A stretch of 64,000 bases of DNA. Source: Spirochaetales bacterium. Its GTDB lineage: Bacteria; Spirochaetota; Spirochaetia; Treponematales; Treponemataceae. The translations under genes and the position numbers were made by a program. Location of the stretch: contig QKDA01000013.1 of NCBI GenBank assembly GCA_003246765.1, forward strand, positions 1 through 64,000. The letters run 5' to 3'. Below, one piece after another: positions 8,433-16,502 of the stretch; within the stretch, counting starts at the first letter, position 1; each line of letters starts with the position of its first letter. The notes beneath the pieces were generated by a model. That model saw nothing but the letters and a program-made list of their open reading frames with translations, made no database searches and had not been told where the DNA came from.

Positions 8433-9121
8433 GCATAAAGGATAACCTCGACGGGGTCAGGGAGCGCATCTACCGGGCCTTGGACCGTTCTGGCCGAAAG
8501 CCGGGGGAGGTTACGCTCCTGGGCGTAAGTAAATTCCACCCCGCTTCCTCGGTCCTGGAGGCCGTCGCCGCCGGGCTGACCCTGTTTGGCGAGAACCGGG
8601 TCCAGGAAGCGTCGGGAAAGTTTCCGGCCATCCTCGCGGAAAATCCAAGCGTCTCGCTCCACCTTATCGGGAGCCTTCAGCGCAACAAGGCGCGGACCAT
8701 CGTGCCCCTGGCCTCGTGCATCGAATCCGTCGACCGGATTGAGCTCCTAGAGGAGCTTGAACGGCGTTCCGCGGAGCTGGGCAAAACCATGGATATACTC
8801 TTCGAGTACCACACCGCGGAAGACTCCAAGTCGGGCTACCCCGACCGGGACACCCTCTTCAGGTCCCTGGACAGCCTTCGGGACATGGAACACCTTCGGT
8901 GCCGGGGTCTCATGACGATGGCGCCCTTCACGGAAGAGTCCCTTCCCGTAAGGAAGTCCTTCAGAACCCTCAAGGCGCTGCAGGAGGAATGCGCGAGAAA
9001 GTACCCGGAGCTTGACTTTTCGGTACTCTCCATGGGGATGTCCTCGGATTTCGAAGCTGCCGTGGAGGAGGGATCCACCTTGGTCAGGGTCGGGACTGCC
9101 ATCTTCGGGGGCCGCCCGTGA
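8429..9121 (+). CDS. PLP-binding homeostasis protein, YggS/PROSC family
   Basis: 230 aa, standard length for this family, which binds pyridoxal phosphate and buffers its supply without known catalysis. GVSKFHPAS near residues 31-39 holds the PLP lysine; FGENRVQEA, LHLIGSLQRNK, GLMTMAPF and LSMGMSSDFEAAVEEG with RVGTAIFG at the end are the other family blocks. GTG start in a GTGA overlap with rsmA. In many bacteria it lies near division or yggT-type genes; here it sits in the housekeeping run. Confidence 0.95.
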   Translation: MSIKDNLDGVRERIYRALDRSGRKPGEVTLLGVSKFHPASSVLEAVAAGLTLFGENRVQEASGKFPAILAENPSVSLHLIGSLQRNKARTIVPLASCIESVDRIELLEELERRSAELGKTMDILFEYHTAEDSKSGYPDRDTLFRSLDSLRDMEHLRCRGLMTMAPFTEESLPVRKSFRTLKALQEECARKYPELDFSVLSMGMSSDFEAAVEEGSTLVRVGTAIFGGRP

Positions 9122-9603
9122 AGGCCTCGTGTCTCAGGGCGCTGGTTATCGTTCCCTTACTCTTCGCCCTTTTTCCCCTGGCGGCCCAGCAGGGCTCGGC
9201 GGGTACGACGGCAAAATCCGAACCGGAGCCCTACGTGGCGCAGGAGTTCCCGCCGTGGCTGCTCGACCTTCGCCGCGCCGAGATCATCTCCTTGGGGGCG
9301 CTGCCCTTCGTGACCTTCATGAGCTCCATCTACTACGATGTCTACCGTTATTATGACAACGGACAAGATGAGGGATACCTGCCCTGGCCCATGAAAAAAA
9401 AGGACATTGCCGTTCCCCTTTCCGAGAGGGAGCAAAAGAACCTTTTCATGGCGTCCTTGGGCATTTCGGTGAGCGTGGCGGCAATCGACTATTTTTGGCG
9501 TTTCGTAACCCGCTCCCTCAAGGACAGGAAAGCCGCCGCGGACAGGGAAACGGGGCCGAGGCCCATCGTTATCGAGCCGATCCTCACGGAGGGCGGTCAG
9601 TGA
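9118..9603 (+). CDS. Small envelope protein of unknown function
   Basis: 161 aa. A signal-peptide-like N-terminus (ALVIVPLLFALFPLAAQ, possible cleavage after AAQ near residue 24) precedes two weakly hydrophobic stretches (about residues 56-75 and 110-127) that could be membrane helices. A tyrosine-rich segment (IYYDVYRYYDNGQ) lies between them. I do not recognise the family. GTG start in a GTGA overlap with the PLP-binding gene, and its TGA overlaps the next GTG start, so it is translated as part of the operon. Confidence 0.7.
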   Translation: MKASCLRALVIVPLLFALFPLAAQQGSAGTTAKSEPEPYVAQEFPPWLLDLRRAEIISLGALPFVTFMSSIYYDVYRYYDNGQDEGYLPWPMKKKDIAVPLSEREQKNLFMASLGISVSVAAIDYFWRFVTRSLKDRKAAADRETGPRPIVIEPILTEGGQ

Positions 9604-10523
9604 GCGAATTCCGGATCGAGGTAGGCGAGGACGCCGGCGCCGGGATGAGGCTGGACCGGTACTGCGCCCTTCACTCCGGCGCCGTGAGCCGCTCCAGGCT
9701 CAAAAACGGCGCCCTGGAGGCATCGGTCAACGGAAAGGCCTCTAAGCTCTCCCGTACCGTAAAACCCGGTGATCTCATCCTTCTCCGCTGGGAAGACCCA
9801 GCGCCGGAGGCCATCGAGGCGGAAGAGATTCCCCTGAGGATACTCTACGAAGACGACAACGTAACGGTGGTGAACAAGGTTCAGGGCATGGTCACGCACC
9901 CCGCGGCGGGGAATTGGAGCGGCACCCTGGTTAACGCCCTCATGTGGCACTGGGGGCGCCTGACGCCGGGAGACAATCTCCGTCCCGGAATAGTACACCG
10001 CCTCGACAAGGATACCTCCGGGGTTATCATCACCGCCAGGAACCGGGACGCGGAATCCTATCTGCAAGACCGGTTCCGAAACCGGCAGACCCTGAAGGTA
10101 TACGCCGCGATACTCTCGGGAATACCCAAACAAAGTGCGGGGGAGATCTCGACGCGCATCCTGAGAGATCCGAAAAACCGGAAGCGCTTCACCTGGTCCC
10201 TGGACGAGACCAAGGGAAAGGGGGCCAGGACAAGCTACCGGGTAGTCAAGACCTACGGGCCCTACGCGCTGGTACTTTTCAGGATCCACACGGGGAGAAC
10301 CCACCAGATCCGGGTTCACGCCAAGTATCTTGGCTGTCCCGTCCTCGGGGACCCGATCTACGGAAAGAAAGACCGGAACTTCCCCGAGGCGACCCTCATG
10401 CTGCACGCCCGGCGCCTCACGATTCCCCTTCCCGGGAGAAATAAGCCCCTCACGTTTCGGGCCCCTCTGCCCCGGCGTTTCCGCAAGGTAATCCTTCGTC
10501 TCAGGGAACTCTACGCCCCATGA
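9600..10523 (+). CDS. RluA/RluD-family 23S rRNA pseudouridine synthase with S4 domain
   Basis: 307 aa. An N-terminal S4 RNA-binding domain (about residues 13-80, GMRLDRYCALH start) is followed by the catalytic domain with PGIVHRLDKDTSGVII near residues 129-144, whose Asp is the catalytic residue, and RIHTGRTHQIRVH near 226-238. It converts uridines of large-subunit rRNA to pseudouridine; RluD-like is the best guess, the exact sites are not visible. I chose the GTG at 9600 (GGAGG at 9590-9594) instead of the upstream in-frame extension, because it gives the usual S4 beginning and a GTGA overlap. Confidence 0.92.
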   Translation: MSEFRIEVGEDAGAGMRLDRYCALHSGAVSRSRLKNGALEASVNGKASKLSRTVKPGDLILLRWEDPAPEAIEAEEIPLRILYEDDNVTVVNKVQGMVTHPAAGNWSGTLVNALMWHWGRLTPGDNLRPGIVHRLDKDTSGVIITARNRDAESYLQDRFRNRQTLKVYAAILSGIPKQSAGEISTRILRDPKNRKRFTWSLDETKGKGARTSYRVVKTYGPYALVLFRIHTGRTHQIRVHAKYLGCPVLGDPIYGKKDRNFPEATLMLHARRLTIPLPGRNKPLTFRAPLPRRFRKVILRLRELYAP

Positions 10524-11209
10524 GACAGGCCTTCTCGGAGACGCCCCTCATCATCAGGGACTCTGAAGGCTGGGCGGTAGGCTACAAGCCCCACGGCATG
10601 CCTACGGCGCCCCTTCACGAAGGAGAGGGAGGAACCTTTTTGACTTGGTTCCTGGAACAGTACCCCTTGGCGGGGGCGGTTACCGGAAGGAAGGGGATAG
10701 AAAAAGGACTCCTCCATCGGCTCGACACCCCGACGGAAGGGCTCGTGCTGGTCGCAAAAAACCAAAAAGCCTATGAAGTCCTCTTGGAATACCAGGAAAG
10801 GGACCTGCTCGAAAAATCCTACCTCGCGCTGTGCCTCATGTTGACGGAAGATCTTCCCGAAACGCCTCGGGCAATCGAAAGCCGGTTTAGGCCCTACGGC
10901 CCCGGCTCCCGGGAGGTGCGGCCCCTCTTTCCCGGCGACCGCCGATTCGCCGCCGCGGGACGCGACTACCGCACGATGCTCGAGGCCTGTATTCTACGGG
11001 AGGGCGGCTTCGCTGAATGCCGGTGCCGCCTTACCCGGGGATACCGGCACCAGGTTCGCTCCCACCTGGCCAGCCTGGGACTCCCTATCGCCGGGGACAG
11101 CCTCTACGCCCCTCCCTCGTCCTTCTCGGGGCCCCTTATGCTTTGCGCCTCGGCCCTTCGCTTTCAGGATCCTGATTCCGGCTCGATAACAGAAGTTTCG
11201 CTTCCGTAA
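10520..11209 (+). CDS. RluA-family pseudouridine synthase without S4 domain
   Basis: 229 aa, catalytic domain only. LLHRLDTPTEGLVLVAKN near residues 64-81 holds the catalytic Asp and CRLTRGYRHQVRSHLASLG near 174-192 matches the RNA-facing loop. It is a second, diverged paralogue directly after the S4-containing one, with an ATGA overlap. Substrate unknown: 23S rRNA, tRNA or both are possible for the family. The last 74 bases overlap the 3' end of folC on the other strand. Confidence 0.88.
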   Translation: MRQAFSETPLIIRDSEGWAVGYKPHGMPTAPLHEGEGGTFLTWFLEQYPLAGAVTGRKGIEKGLLHRLDTPTEGLVLVAKNQKAYEVLLEYQERDLLEKSYLALCLMLTEDLPETPRAIESRFRPYGPGSREVRPLFPGDRRFAAAGRDYRTMLEACILREGGFAECRCRLTRGYRHQVRSHLASLGLPIAGDSLYAPPSSFSGPLMLCASALRFQDPDSGSITEVSLP

Positions 11210-12527
11210 CCAGGTAAAAGGATCCGGTCACCAGGAGGGGAATCCCCTCTTCCCGGGCCCTCCTGATCGCCAGGGGCAGGGCGTCCCGCCAGGATTCATT
11301 CGTCTCGAGAATCACGCCGGTCCCGCCGGTACAGGCCCTGAAGGCAGCTTCCGCCCGGGGGTAGTCGCCGGCCTTGCGGTCCCCAGGCGTGGTGAGGGTA
11401 ATCCTCGAAAAGAAGGGAACAACCACGGAGGCCATGGCCTCTACGTCTTTGTCCGCGGCGCAGGCAAAAAGCAGGTGGCCCTTCCCCGGAAAGACCGAAT
11501 GGAAGGTCTCCATCGTAAGCTCAAGGCTTCTCACGGTATGGGCTCCGTCCAGGATGACCGGAACCCCCGCCTCCACGATCTCGAACCTGCCGGGAAGCCA
11601 GGCCCTGCAGAGACCTCGCTCGATGGTTTCCTCGGTAAGCTCGGGTAGCAGGCACTTGGCCGTATAGGCCGCCAGGGCCGCGTTCTTTGCCTGAATGGGG
11701 TTTGGCATGGGCAGGCGGAAAGCCAGGGGACGGGCAAAGGAAGCCCCCCCCTCAAGGCGGTTGAACGAAAGCTGGACATCCAAGCCCTGCGCCGAGGGAA
11801 GGGCCGAAACGGAACGGAGGGCGTCGTCCATGGAAAAGGCCCGGCAGCCCTTTTTGCCTGCGGCGGCCTCAATAACCCGGCGGGCTTCGGGAAACTGGGA
11901 GGAAAAGAACACGGGGACTCCCTCCTTGATGATGCCTGCCTTTTCCCCGGCGATGGCGGCCACGGTAGAGCCGAGATACTCCGTATGCTCCAGTTCTATA
12001 GGGGTTATGACGGAGGCTTCGGGCATCACCACGTTCGTGGCGTCCAGCCTTCCTCCCAAGCCCGTCTCGATAACGGCCCAGGGAAGCCCCGCCTCCCGAA
12101 ACGCAACGAAGGCGAAGAGGGTGACGAGCTCAAACCAGGTAGGCTCCGCCTTTCCGGGAATCCGCTCGGGGATAATCGACTCCACCAGGGGAACGACGAT
12201 ATCGGCGGCGCGTCCGTAGAGTTCGTCGGGGAATGGACCTGCCGCGGTACCTATCCGTTCGGTAAAGTCGACCATATGGGGGGACGTATAGAGACCCGCG
12301 GCGAGTCCCGAGGACTCGAGTATGCGCGCCACCATAGCCGAAACCGATCCCTTGCCCTTGGATCCCGCCACATGGACCGTCCGGAAGGCCCGCTCCGGAT
12401 GGCGGAAGCGGTCCATAAGGAACTTCATGGTTTCCAGGGAAAATTGGTCTTTCCGCTTCACCCGCTCGTAGTCGATGTAGTTCTCTAGCCACCGCGAAAA
12501 AAGCTCGCTCTGCCGTAAGGGTGTCAT
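11136..12527 (-). CDS. folC: Folylpolyglutamate synthase / dihydrofolate synthase
   Basis: 463 aa ATP ligase of the Mur superfamily that adds glutamate to folates (and may join glutamate to dihydropteroate). HVAGSKGKGSVSAMVARIL near residues 52-70 is the P-loop; GLYTSPHMVDFTERI near 77-91, ETGLGGRLDATNVV near 153-166 and VILDGAHTVRS near 322-332 are FolC blocks. It is divergent from murC and convergent with the pseudouridine synthase. There is no Shine-Dalgarno before the ATG at 12527; a -10-like CATAAT ends 6 bases upstream. Confidence 0.93.
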   Translation of the reverse strand: MTPLRQSELFSRWLENYIDYERVKRKDQFSLETMKFLMDRFRHPERAFRTVHVAGSKGKGSVSAMVARILESSGLAAGLYTSPHMVDFTERIGTAAGPFPDELYGRAADIVVPLVESIIPERIPGKAEPTWFELVTLFAFVAFREAGLPWAVIETGLGGRLDATNVVMPEASVITPIELEHTEYLGSTVAAIAGEKAGIIKEGVPVFFSSQFPEARRVIEAAAGKKGCRAFSMDDALRSVSALPSAQGLDVQLSFNRLEGGASFARPLAFRLPMPNPIQAKNAALAAYTAKCLLPELTEETIERGLCRAWLPGRFEIVEAGVPVILDGAHTVRSLELTMETFHSVFPGKGHLLFACAADKDVEAMASVVVPFFSRITLTTPGDRKAGDYPRAEAAFRACTGGTGVILETNESWRDALPLAIRRAREEGIPLLVTGSFYLVTEAKLLLSSRNQDPESEGPRRKA

Positions 12528-12533
12528 GGGCGC

Positions 12534-12562
12534 ATTATGGGGTAAAAAGTCTCTTGCGGTAA
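12534..12562 (-). promoter_or_regulatory. Candidate leaderless promoter for folC
   Basis: On the minus strand TTACCG (12562-12557), 17 bases, CATAAT (12539-12534), then 6 bases to the ATG at 12527. The transcript would start at or next to the ATG. A better -10 TATAAT (12584-12579) lies further up and would give a leader of about 45 bases without Shine-Dalgarno, so it is an alternative. Confidence 0.4.
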
Positions 12563-12583
12563 AGTACTTTCTTTGGTTATTAT
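12554..12583 (+). promoter_or_regulatory. Candidate leaderless promoter for murC
   Basis: TTGCGG at 12554-12559, 18-base spacer, TATTAT at 12578-12583, then 6 bases to the ATG at 12590. No Shine-Dalgarno is present before 12590 or before the next in-frame ATG at 12605. The -35 overlaps the -35 of the opposite folC promoter. Confidence 0.5.
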
Positions 12584-12589
12584 ACTACA

Positions 12590-14032
12590 ATGACCTCATT
12601 TACTATGCCCGATGACCTCAGGGGATACCGCATCCACATGGTGGGAATCAAGGGCACCGGGATGGCGGCCCTGGCCGAGCTGCTTTGCGCCAGGGGAGCC
12701 GTGCTGACGGGCAGCGACAGGCCCGAATCCTTTTATACCGATGCCATACTGAAGCGCCTGGGCATCGACTATGCGGTCGACTTCTCCGAATCGAACCTGG
12801 ATGCGGGGGTTCAGCTGGTAATCCATTCCGCGGCCTACCGCAGGGACGCGAATCCCGAGTTGACCGCCGCGGACCGCCGGGGCATTCCGGTCCTTCTCTA
12901 CACCGAAGCCCTGGGTGAACTCTCCGCGAAAAGCTATTCCTGCGGGATAGCGGGGGTCCACGGCAAAACCACCACAACCGGCATGGCCGGCACCATCCTC
13001 AAGGGACTCGATTTCGACGCCTCTGCCCTCGCGGGCAGCATCATTTCGGGTTTCGGCGACCGTTCCACCATGATCAACGGCAACAAGTATTTCGTCGCGG
13101 AAACCTGCGAGTATCACCGCCATTTCATGAGCTTCCACCCCAAGAAGATCCTCCTCACCAGCGTTGAAAGCGATCACCAGGACTGTTTCCCCACCTATGA
13201 GTCGATTCTCGCGGCCTTTATGCAGTACATAGACCTGCTTCCCCAGTTCGGGGAACTCGTGTACTGCGCCGACGATCCCGGGGCGGTAGAGGCGGCGAAA
13301 CTCGTGTTTCAAAGCCGTCCTGACATGATTTTTACCGCGTACGGCGAAAAGGCGACAGGGGAGTTCGGCATGCGTATCCTGGGCATAAAGAACGAACGTC
13401 TCCTTTTCAGCCTCAAGGGCTTCGCGGGCGAATTCCGCCTGCGCGTGCCCGGGCACCACAACGCCAGGAATGCCGCCGGTGCCGTTGCCCTGGCGGTGAG
13501 CCTCCTCCGGCAGGAAAGGGGAGAGGTTACCGCCTCGGACCTCGCGGCTATCCGGGCCGCCCTGGAGTCCTTTGCCGGTTCCAAGCGCCGCGCCGAGATC
13601 GTCGGCGAGACCGACGGCGTGTTGGTAATGGACGATTACGGCCACCATCCGACGGCGATCCGCACCACCATAGCGGGCCTGCGGGAATTCTATCCCGGAC
13701 GGCGCATCGTGGTGGACTTCATGTCCCATACCTATTCCCGCACCGCGGCGCTCCTTAACGAGTTCGCGGCGTCCCTAAGGGGCGCGGACGAGATAATCCT
13801 CCACAAGATCTACGCCTCCGCCCGGGAAGAGAACGACGGAAGCGTCTCGGGGGAAACACTGTACAACGCCACGAAAAACAAGCACCGAAACGTTCATTAC
13901 TTCGACGAGGTGATGGATGCCCGGGAATACGTCAGGAAGAGCCTAAAAAGCGGCGACCTCTTCGTCACGATGGGCGCCGGGGACAACTGGCAGCTGGGCA
14001 AAACCTTTTTGGAGGACAGGAAAAAAGCATGA
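12590..14032 (+). CDS. murC: UDP-N-acetylmuramate--L-alanine ligase MurC
   Basis: 480 aa, cytoplasmic Mur ligase that adds the first amino acid of the peptidoglycan stem peptide. HMVGIKGTGMAALAELL near residues 16-32 is the UDP-binding start, GIAGVHGKTTTTGM near 119-132 the ATP P-loop, VPGHHNARNAAGAVALA near 287-303, and DDYGHHPTAI near 350-359 the C-terminal domain signature, ending with FVTMGAGD. Mpl, which uses the same substrate with a tripeptide, is related; the GHHPTAI and MGAGD blocks favour MurC but do not exclude Mpl. The start could be the ATG at 12590 or 12605. Confidence 0.88.
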   Translation: MTSFTMPDDLRGYRIHMVGIKGTGMAALAELLCARGAVLTGSDRPESFYTDAILKRLGIDYAVDFSESNLDAGVQLVIHSAAYRRDANPELTAADRRGIPVLLYTEALGELSAKSYSCGIAGVHGKTTTTGMAGTILKGLDFDASALAGSIISGFGDRSTMINGNKYFVAETCEYHRHFMSFHPKKILLTSVESDHQDCFPTYESILAAFMQYIDLLPQFGELVYCADDPGAVEAAKLVFQSRPDMIFTAYGEKATGEFGMRILGIKNERLLFSLKGFAGEFRLRVPGHHNARNAAGAVALAVSLLRQERGEVTASDLAAIRAALESFAGSKRRAEIVGETDGVLVMDDYGHHPTAIRTTIAGLREFYPGRRIVVDFMSHTYSRTAALLNEFAASLRGADEIILHKIYASAREENDGSVSGETLYNATKNKHRNVHYFDEVMDAREYVRKSLKSGDLFVTMGAGDNWQLGKTFLEDRKKA

Positions 14033-14895
14033 AAAGCATGACCGGCTACGCATACCGGGAATCCGCCGCCGAGGGACTTACCGTCTCCGTGGAGATCAAG
14101 AGCTACAATTCCAGATTTCTCGACTTAACGGTCAATCAGCCCTATTGGCTCAGCCGGCTTGAGGGCAGGCTGAGGGATTACGCCTCCTCGAGAATCCAGA
14201 GGGGAAAGGTTGAGCTTTCCGTAAGGATTCGCGAGAAGAACGCGAATCTTCAGGTAACTCCCGATCCGGAGGCGGCCCGGGCCTATATGGGAGCGGTGAT
14301 GGAAATCGCCGATTCCCTGGGTTACTCAGGGGAGGTTCCCCTGTCCCTCATCATTTCCCAGGAGGGCGTCCTCCGTTCGGAGCGGCAAACGGATATTGAA
14401 ACCTACTGGGAAGCGGTGGAGCCGGTCCTGGCGGAGGCCTTCTCGGATTTCGAACAGTCCCGCGTCGCCGAGGGGCAAGCCCTGGAACGGGATATTTCCG
14501 CCATGATCGGGCGCCTGGAGGGTTTTGCCGGGCTCGTGACCTCCAAGGTTCCCGAGCTCGAATCCATGTTCAAGGATAACATTCGCTCCCGTTTTCAGGA
14601 GATGCTGGGCACGCAGGTAGACGAGCAGCGGGTCCTGCAGGAAACGGCGGCCCTCATGGTCAAGTATACCATTAACGAGGAAATCGTTCGCCTGAAGGCC
14701 CATCTCGCCACGCTCCGCAGGGAAATCGCCGAGAACCCCGCCCCGGGAAGAAAGACCGATTTCATTTGCCAGGAGATCAACCGCGAGGTGAACACCATCG
14801 GCTCGAAAAACCAGACCGTCGAGATCGGGCAGGCGGTGATCGAGGCAAAGGACGCCCTCGAGAATATCCGCGAACAGCTTCGCAACGTGGAATAG
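14029..14895 (+). CDS. yicC: YicC-family endoribonuclease-like protein
   Basis: 288 aa. The N-terminal YicC block MKSMTGYAYRE with SVEIKSYNSRFLDLTV is followed by the C-terminal DUF1732 block with RLKAHLATLRREI and GRKTDFICQEINREVNTIGSK. Family members cut or modulate certain RNAs; the substrate here is unknown. An ATGA overlap with murC and a 9-base gap to the next gene place it in the same transcript. Confidence 0.92.
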   Translation: MKSMTGYAYRESAAEGLTVSVEIKSYNSRFLDLTVNQPYWLSRLEGRLRDYASSRIQRGKVELSVRIREKNANLQVTPDPEAARAYMGAVMEIADSLGYSGEVPLSLIISQEGVLRSERQTDIETYWEAVEPVLAEAFSDFEQSRVAEGQALERDISAMIGRLEGFAGLVTSKVPELESMFKDNIRSRFQEMLGTQVDEQRVLQETAALMVKYTINEEIVRLKAHLATLRREIAENPAPGRKTDFICQEINREVNTIGSKNQTVEIGQAVIEAKDALENIREQLRNVE

Positions 14896-14904
14896 GCGGA
14901 AACC

Positions 14905-15480
14905 ATGGACGCAACATCGGCGCGCTATTACGTACCCCAGGGCAAGGAAGTCCGCATCGCCATCTCGGGCAGCTCCGGCTGCGGAAACACCACCGTTTCC
15001 CGGCTGTTGGCGGAAAGGCTCGATATCGCCTTAATCAACTATACCTTTCGGAGCCTTTCCCAGGAACGCCATATACCCCTGGAACAGATCATCGAGCTTG
15101 CCAAGACCGACGAGTCCTTCGACCGTATCGTGGACACCCGCCAGGTCGAGCTGGCCAGGCAATCCTCCTGCGTTCTCGGCTCCAGGCTCGCGGTTTGGAT
15201 GCTGGCCGAGGCGGATCTCAAGGTATACCTGACCGCCTCGCCGGAGGTGCGCGCCCGGAGGATCCAGAACCGCGAAGCGGCGGATTTGGACGAAATCAGG
15301 GCCTTCACCGAGCACCGGGACCGTGAGGACACCCGAAGGTACCGGGAGCTCTACGGCATCGACAATACCGACTACTCCTTCGTCGACCTCGTGGTGGACA
15401 CGGAGAAATACCAGCCCGACGAAATCGTGGGCATCATTCTTTCAAGGCTCGAATCCAAGGGCCTCGTCGCCCGTGAGTGA
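14905..15480 (+). CDS. Cytidylate-kinase-like protein with altered P-loop
   Basis: 191 aa, resembling the short archaeal-type cytidylate kinase family (phosphoryl transfer from ATP to CMP). Near residues 18-27 the P-loop reads SGSSGCGNTT, with Asn where the family has the phosphate-binding Lys. DTRQVELARQSSCVLGSRLAVW and RIQNREAADLDEIR, then RYRELYGIDNTDYSFVDLVVDT, follow the family pattern. Kinase activity is therefore uncertain; a sensor or a kinase with another lysine is possible. The gene follows yicC closely and its TGA overlaps the next GTG. Confidence 0.75.
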   Translation: MDATSARYYVPQGKEVRIAISGSSGCGNTTVSRLLAERLDIALINYTFRSLSQERHIPLEQIIELAKTDESFDRIVDTRQVELARQSSCVLGSRLAVWMLAEADLKVYLTASPEVRARRIQNREAADLDEIRAFTEHRDREDTRRYRELYGIDNTDYSFVDLVVDTEKYQPDEIVGIILSRLESKGLVARE

Positions 15481-16282
15481 CACCGGGGAATTCCGCAAGG
15501 CCGTTTACGCCCATTACCGGGAACGGGGAAGAAGCTTCCCCTGGAGAGAGACCCGAGACCCCTACAGAATTCTGGTATCGGAGTTCATGCTCCAGCAAAC
15601 CCAGACGGAGCGGGTAATTCCCAAGTACCAAGCCTGGCTCGAGCGTTACCCAACGACCAAGTCCCTGGCGGAAGCGTCCCTTAAGGACATACTGGCCCTG
15701 TGGTCAGGGCTGGGCTACAATCGGCGGGCCAGGAATCTCCAGGAAGCCTGCCGCGCGGTGGAGGCCTTGCACGGCGGCTCGATTCCCCGCGAGGCGCGGC
15801 TCCTCGAGACCCTTCCGGGGATAGGTTCCTATACCGCCGGCGCCGTCAGTACCTTTGCCTTCGGGGAACCCAACGTCTTTATCGAAACCAACATACGTTC
15901 CGTGTTTATCCATTTTTTCTTTACCGGCCGGGAACGGGTAACGGACCGCATGATCTTGCCCCTGATCGAGGAGACCCTGGACCGGGGCGATCCCCGAAGC
16001 TGGTACTATGCCCTCATGGATTACGGTTCAGCGCTCAAGCGTACCCTAGGGAATCCCTCGCGGTCGAGCGCCCATCACGTCAGGCAGGCGAGCTTTCAGG
16101 GCTCCCGGCGGGAGGCCCGGGGGGCGGTTCTCCGCCGCCTGAGCACCCTTGGCGACTCAAAGGCCTCAACCATCGCGGAGGAGGAGGGCATTGAGCTTAA
16201 ACGCATCCTGGACGCGCTGAAGGACCTATCTTCTGAGGGTTTTGTGGCCGAAAAGGATGGAGTCTACGGAATACGGGAGTGA
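15473..16282 (+). CDS. MutY-like HhH-GPD DNA glycosylase lacking the iron-sulfur cluster
   Basis: 269 aa. FPWRETRDPYRILVSEFMLQQTQTERVIPKY near the start matches the adenine glycosylase MutY (only parts quoted), with LWSGLGYNRRARNLQ and LPGIGSYTAGAV forming the helix-hairpin-helix. Two differences are visible: the usual catalytic Asp (LDGNVKR in E. coli MutY) is replaced by Glu in IETNIRSVF, and the four-Cys cluster after the GPD domain is missing (NPSRSSAHHVRQASF). The C-terminal NUDIX-like domain is also absent and replaced by a short winged-helix-like segment. The GTG at 15473 overlaps the previous gene by 8 bases. Confidence 0.8.
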   Translation: MSDTGEFRKAVYAHYRERGRSFPWRETRDPYRILVSEFMLQQTQTERVIPKYQAWLERYPTTKSLAEASLKDILALWSGLGYNRRARNLQEACRAVEALHGGSIPREARLLETLPGIGSYTAGAVSTFAFGEPNVFIETNIRSVFIHFFFTGRERVTDRMILPLIEETLDRGDPRSWYYALMDYGSALKRTLGNPSRSSAHHVRQASFQGSRREARGAVLRRLSTLGDSKASTIAEEEGIELKRILDALKDLSSEGFVAEKDGVYGIRE

Positions 16283-16287
16283 GGGTA

Positions 16288-16317
16288 TTGACACGGGAAG
16301 GCCTTTGCTGGTATAAG
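16288..16317 (+). promoter_or_regulatory. Promoter of the tRNA-Gly gene
   Basis: Perfect TTGACA at 16288-16293, 18-base spacer, TATAAG at 16312-16317. It starts 5 bases after the stop of the glycosylase gene. The transcript would begin near 16324, leaving a short leader before the tRNA. Confidence 0.75.
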
Positions 16318-16356
16318 ATTATCACTGTCGGATTGACGGCTTAAAGCCCCGATAGA

Positions 16357-16428
16357 GCGGATGTCGTATAACGGCTATTACCCCAGCCTTCCAAGCTGGA
16401 GACGAGGGTTCGACTCCCTTCATCCGCT
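16357..16428 (+). tRNA. tRNA-Gly (anticodon TCC)
   Basis: 72-base cloverleaf. The acceptor stem GCGGATG (16357-16363) pairs with CATCCGC (16421-16427), the anticodon stem CCAGC/GCTGG encloses loop CTTCCAA with anticodon TCC, and the T-arm has TTCGACT in its loop. The discriminator is T; the 3' CCA is not encoded and must be added. The flanks CCCCGATAGA (16347-16356) and TCTATCGGGG (16428-16437) extend the acceptor stem, see the finding. Confidence 0.97.
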
Positions 16429-16447
16429 CTATCGGGGTTTCTTTTTT
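16428..16447 (+). terminator. Terminator arm after tRNA-Gly
   Basis: TCTATCGGGG followed by TTTCTTTTTT at 16438-16447. Its partner arm CCCCGATAGA lies upstream of the tRNA at 16347-16356, so the hairpin loop contains the whole tRNA. Confidence 0.75.
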
Positions 16448-16464
16448 GCCCCTCTTATCGTTCG

Positions 16465-16493
16465 TTGACAGCTCCATTTCTGAATGCTACAAT
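16465..16493 (+). promoter_or_regulatory. Promoter of the hybrid histidine kinase
   Basis: TTGACA at 16465-16470, 17-base spacer, TACAAT at 16488-16493, a near-consensus sigma-70 promoter. The start is expected near 16500, just before ATGGCG at 16503. Confidence 0.75.
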
Positions 16494-16502
16494 TATCGTC
16501 AC

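Noticed and set aside
9495..9599. Upstream extension of the S4 pseudouridine synthase
   Set aside because: It overlaps the small envelope gene and adds no family sequence.
12596..13729. Minus-strand ORF of 377 codons opposite murC
   Set aside because: The plus strand is a clear Mur ligase; the minus frame has no motif.
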